Assembly (NCBI GenBank): GCA_949130495.1
Contig: CASBWL010000040.1
Coordinates: 3,462,674-3,526,673 of the forward strand
Length of the DNA stretch: 64,000 nt
Direction of reading: 5' to 3'
Source: Sambucus nigra
Lineage: Eukaryota > Streptophyta > Magnoliopsida > Dipsacales > Adoxaceae
A program made the translations under genes and the position numbers. Position 1 is the stretch's first letter. Each line of letters begins with the position of its first letter. Below the pieces are notes generated by a model. The model saw only the letters and a list, made by a program, of their open reading frames with translations, made no database searches and had not been told where the DNA came from. Shown one piece after another: positions 61,737 to 64,000 of this stretch.

Positions 61737-63230
61737 TGACACGACTTAGAATTTGTCTCAAAAGTGCATTCACTCTAGGCTCAAGTGCAAGCCTGTCGCT
61801 CAAGTAATAACCCGGTAAGTCGGGATCGTATCCACAGGGATCGAGATTGCCAAATAATAACAAGAAAAATTATTAAATCTTGAAATGATTTCTTAAAAGA
61901 AACAAAAAGATGATTAATGAATGGGAAAATTTCTAGTGAAATAAAAATTTACTTAAGAAAAAACAAACTGAAAATTGCAAAGAAATTTAGAACTGAAAAA
62001 TGGAGAAAATAGGGTAGGGTACAATCCCTCAATCCTTAACAAATTACCGTATAGAATACTAGAATTGTAAATTAAAATTATTGACTAGATCCAGTCTTTA
62101 TAAATTCTAAGCATTACGTATATGAGGTTCAAGCCCGCACCATACGAAATCAAAGGTAAATATAAAGCGGTGAATGATAAATCATACTTGCAAAGCGATT
62201 TTAAACATCTCAAGTACCTAGGGCAAGAGAGATTAAAAGATTGACAATGTTTGTATGAGTTTCTTTCACGATTCAATCAATATTTTAATTTAACCTCTAT
62301 TTTCTACATAAATAATTTACCTTGGATTGAGTTCATGTACCCCAACCCTTGGGAATTTAGCTACCCATGATTTTTCTAGAAAACAAATTCATAACTATAC
62401 ATGGAATTATGGATCTAAAAAACATTGATAACAAATTGCAAAACAATTGAAAATTGAAAATAGAATTGAGATTAAATAAGAGAAGGGAATTTGATACTTG
62501 AATTGAATTGAAGAATTGATACTTGAAATCTGCACTAGATGAACTTGAATCTTCAAACATACAAACTAGGGATTTTCTAAGAGTATGAAAAACTAAAAAG
62601 GATTTCTAAAAAAATGAATTTCTCTCTCTAAAATTCTATTCTACTCTCTAGAATTCGACTCCCTTGGAAGGATATAGGGCTTGGCCTTTTATAGATCTCA
62701 AAAATGACTTTTCCCATGCCTCTCCACGTTTTACCCTTTTAATATACCTAAATGAGACTCTTCCCATGCATCTCCACGTTTTACAACTAATAAAAATGAA
62801 TTAAACAAGAAATTTCAAGAGTTGTCTCATCAGCTTCCATAATTAATTTCAACTTTTGACTTTCTGTCTCCAACTTTAAATGGGCATAACTTCTTCACCG
62901 TAGCTCGGATTGGGGTGCCGTTTTTTCCAATATTCTTGTAATTTAGAGATTTTCAACTTTAAAATTGGACTCACCTCTGGAATAAGGCTGAAAAATTACG
63001 AAAATGCACTTGAACTCCCCATTTCTTGGTTTCTTTCACTGTTTTGCATTCTCTTTCGCACTAATTTACATGAAATACCTGTAAAACACATGAGAAATAC
63101 ACAAAACACGAAATACTTGCCAAAAAAGGTTAGTAGAATAAATACGAGACAAATTCAAGCTATTTACATTGCACGGGATCATAAAATACCGAAATTAAGG
63201 AGATAAATATGAAGAATATGTGCCTAATCA
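61737..63230 (-). repeat. element D right (5') LTR
   Basis: 1494 bp, paired with 57656-59150. The TATA box CTATAAAAGG lies at 62685-62694 on minus. Confidence 0.92.
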
Positions 63231-63235
63231 GCACC

Positions 63236-64000
63236 CCCTTCAAATTTTTGTACAACTTCAATAATTCCATGTGCCCAATAATCGGACAAAAAACCCATTG
63301 ATTTGGATGATGCAGAGTTAACAAAATATTCATTATTAACATCAAATAAATTTTTAGCTAATGGATGCAACCCTCCTCTAATTATGCAGATCTGGGAGTA
63401 AAAACATTTTATTATTTGGGTTAACTCCTAAAGTTGCAAGTGTAACTTGCGAAACCAACATGTAATTATGCAGTTAATTCAGTTTACACGCTCCTCTTCA
63501 CACTCGCATGCAGTAAGTATCTCACCCTCATCTAAGTGTAGTTCTATATGCATTCTAAGCCAAGTTCCAAATATGAAGTCCGATATCGATACTAACATGA
63601 TAATATTAAAGGCATCTAACATAGCTACCACACAAGAGATAAACATCTACACATGTGATTATAGTCCCAAGGATATTCCCACAATACTAATCGAAATATC
63701 ATAACATCACATTATATATTTTGCGTAGCATTGTGTTTATTAACAATCATCCCCATCATTCAACTGCATGGATTTGTTCATAATTAATTTACATAATTAT
63801 ATATATCCTTACATATATACGACACACGAAGGAATCTACCTTAGGTGTCCAGTTCATGGTATATCGGTATGTCCGATAGAGTTCCTCATCAAAGGGACGT
63901 AAACAAAACACGCTTAAGCGGAGCAGTTCCTACGCACTACACCATTACAAGGTCCGTACTCCCGATGATGATAACGGATTCCGACTATCCCACTCACCTC
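63236..64000. other. no gene; possible edge of another gypsy-like element
   Basis: AT-rich to about 63830. The last 140 bp (GTTCC, TACGCACTACACCATTACAA, GGTCCGTACTCCCGATGATG) weakly resemble the roughly 95-bp repeat found in elements C and B, so another related element may start near the window edge. Confidence 0.3.

Larger units (their letters stand above)
57656..63230 (-). mobile_element. element D: young non-autonomous LTR retrotransposon, tRNA-Asp PBS, TSD GCACC
   Basis: Two near-identical LTRs (57656-59150 and 61737-63230) surround a 2.6-kb internal region. GCACC flanks both ends (57651-57655 and 63231-63235). On minus the LTR starts TGATTAGGCACATATTC and ends ...CGTGTCA or CGCGTCA. The PBS TGGCGCCGTTGCCGGGGA (61713-61730) is complementary to the 3' end of plant tRNA-Asp, a choice typical of Athila/Tat-type gypsy elements. 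The PPT TTAGGGGGTG (59151-59160) touches the 3' LTR. There is no gag, protease, RT or integrase and only one sizeable ORF. The LTRs show only scattered single-base differences, so the insertion is recent relative to A-C. Confidence 0.9.

Overview
This window is plant nuclear DNA, most likely from a eudicot, and consists almost entirely of nested, mostly decayed transposable elements. The evidence is Ty3/gypsy elements primed by initiator tRNA-Met or tRNA-Asp, Ty1/copia pieces, a hAT element with an 8-bp target duplication, Helitron 3' hairpins ending CTAG, and a fragment of a plant-specific starch-targeting (PTST) gene. I see no intact host gene, no tRNA or rRNA gene and no CRISPR array. Only one open frame looks both intact and element-specific (60923-61669).

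Layout. 1-2111: 3' part of a Tekay/Del-like gypsy LTR on +. 3615-8833: Helitron territory with a captured 5' exon (3881-3961), a complete but dead hAT element (4259-6629) and a smaller Helitron (7117-8833). 10060-13054: broken plant-mobile-domain (PMD) gene. 13242-23334: probable minus-strand Helitron carrying gene scraps, including a PTST-like coiled-coil/CBM48 piece (19096-19599). 23363-24364: hAT-like non-autonomous element. 24905-26640: gypsy pol remnant on minus. 26781-28822: Ty1/copia LTR plus gag on +.

The right half is a stack of gypsy elements, all on the minus strand. Element C (28828-39880, TSD GTCTT) has 3.7-kb LTRs and a 2.1-kb internal region with no protein. It sits just past the copia gag and carries a copia solo LTR (34726-36312, TSD AACCT) in its right LTR. 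Element B (39886-46638) has one 3-kb LTR, a C-like leader and a rotted pol. Element A (46917-56973, TSD GTTTG) is full length with two 2.6-kb LTRs and a gag-pol-chromodomain frame broken by ten stops and two frameshifts. Element D (57656-63230, TSD GCACC) is a young non-autonomous element primed by tRNA-Asp, with near-identical 1.5-kb LTRs and one element-specific ORF.

How the parts relate. A, B and C share the same PBS context, PPT and conserved LTR blocks. They read as one lineage: autonomous ancestor (A), partial loss of coding (B), fully non-coding derivative (C). Their LTRs carry clusters of the palindrome GAATCGATTC at about 18-22 bp spacing. The unrelated copia LTRs carry comparable clusters around GTTCGAAC. 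No complete new functional system is evident. The best novelty candidates are the palindrome arrays, the roughly 95-bp repeat shared by LTR and internal DNA of C and B, and the duplicated-motif ORF of element D.
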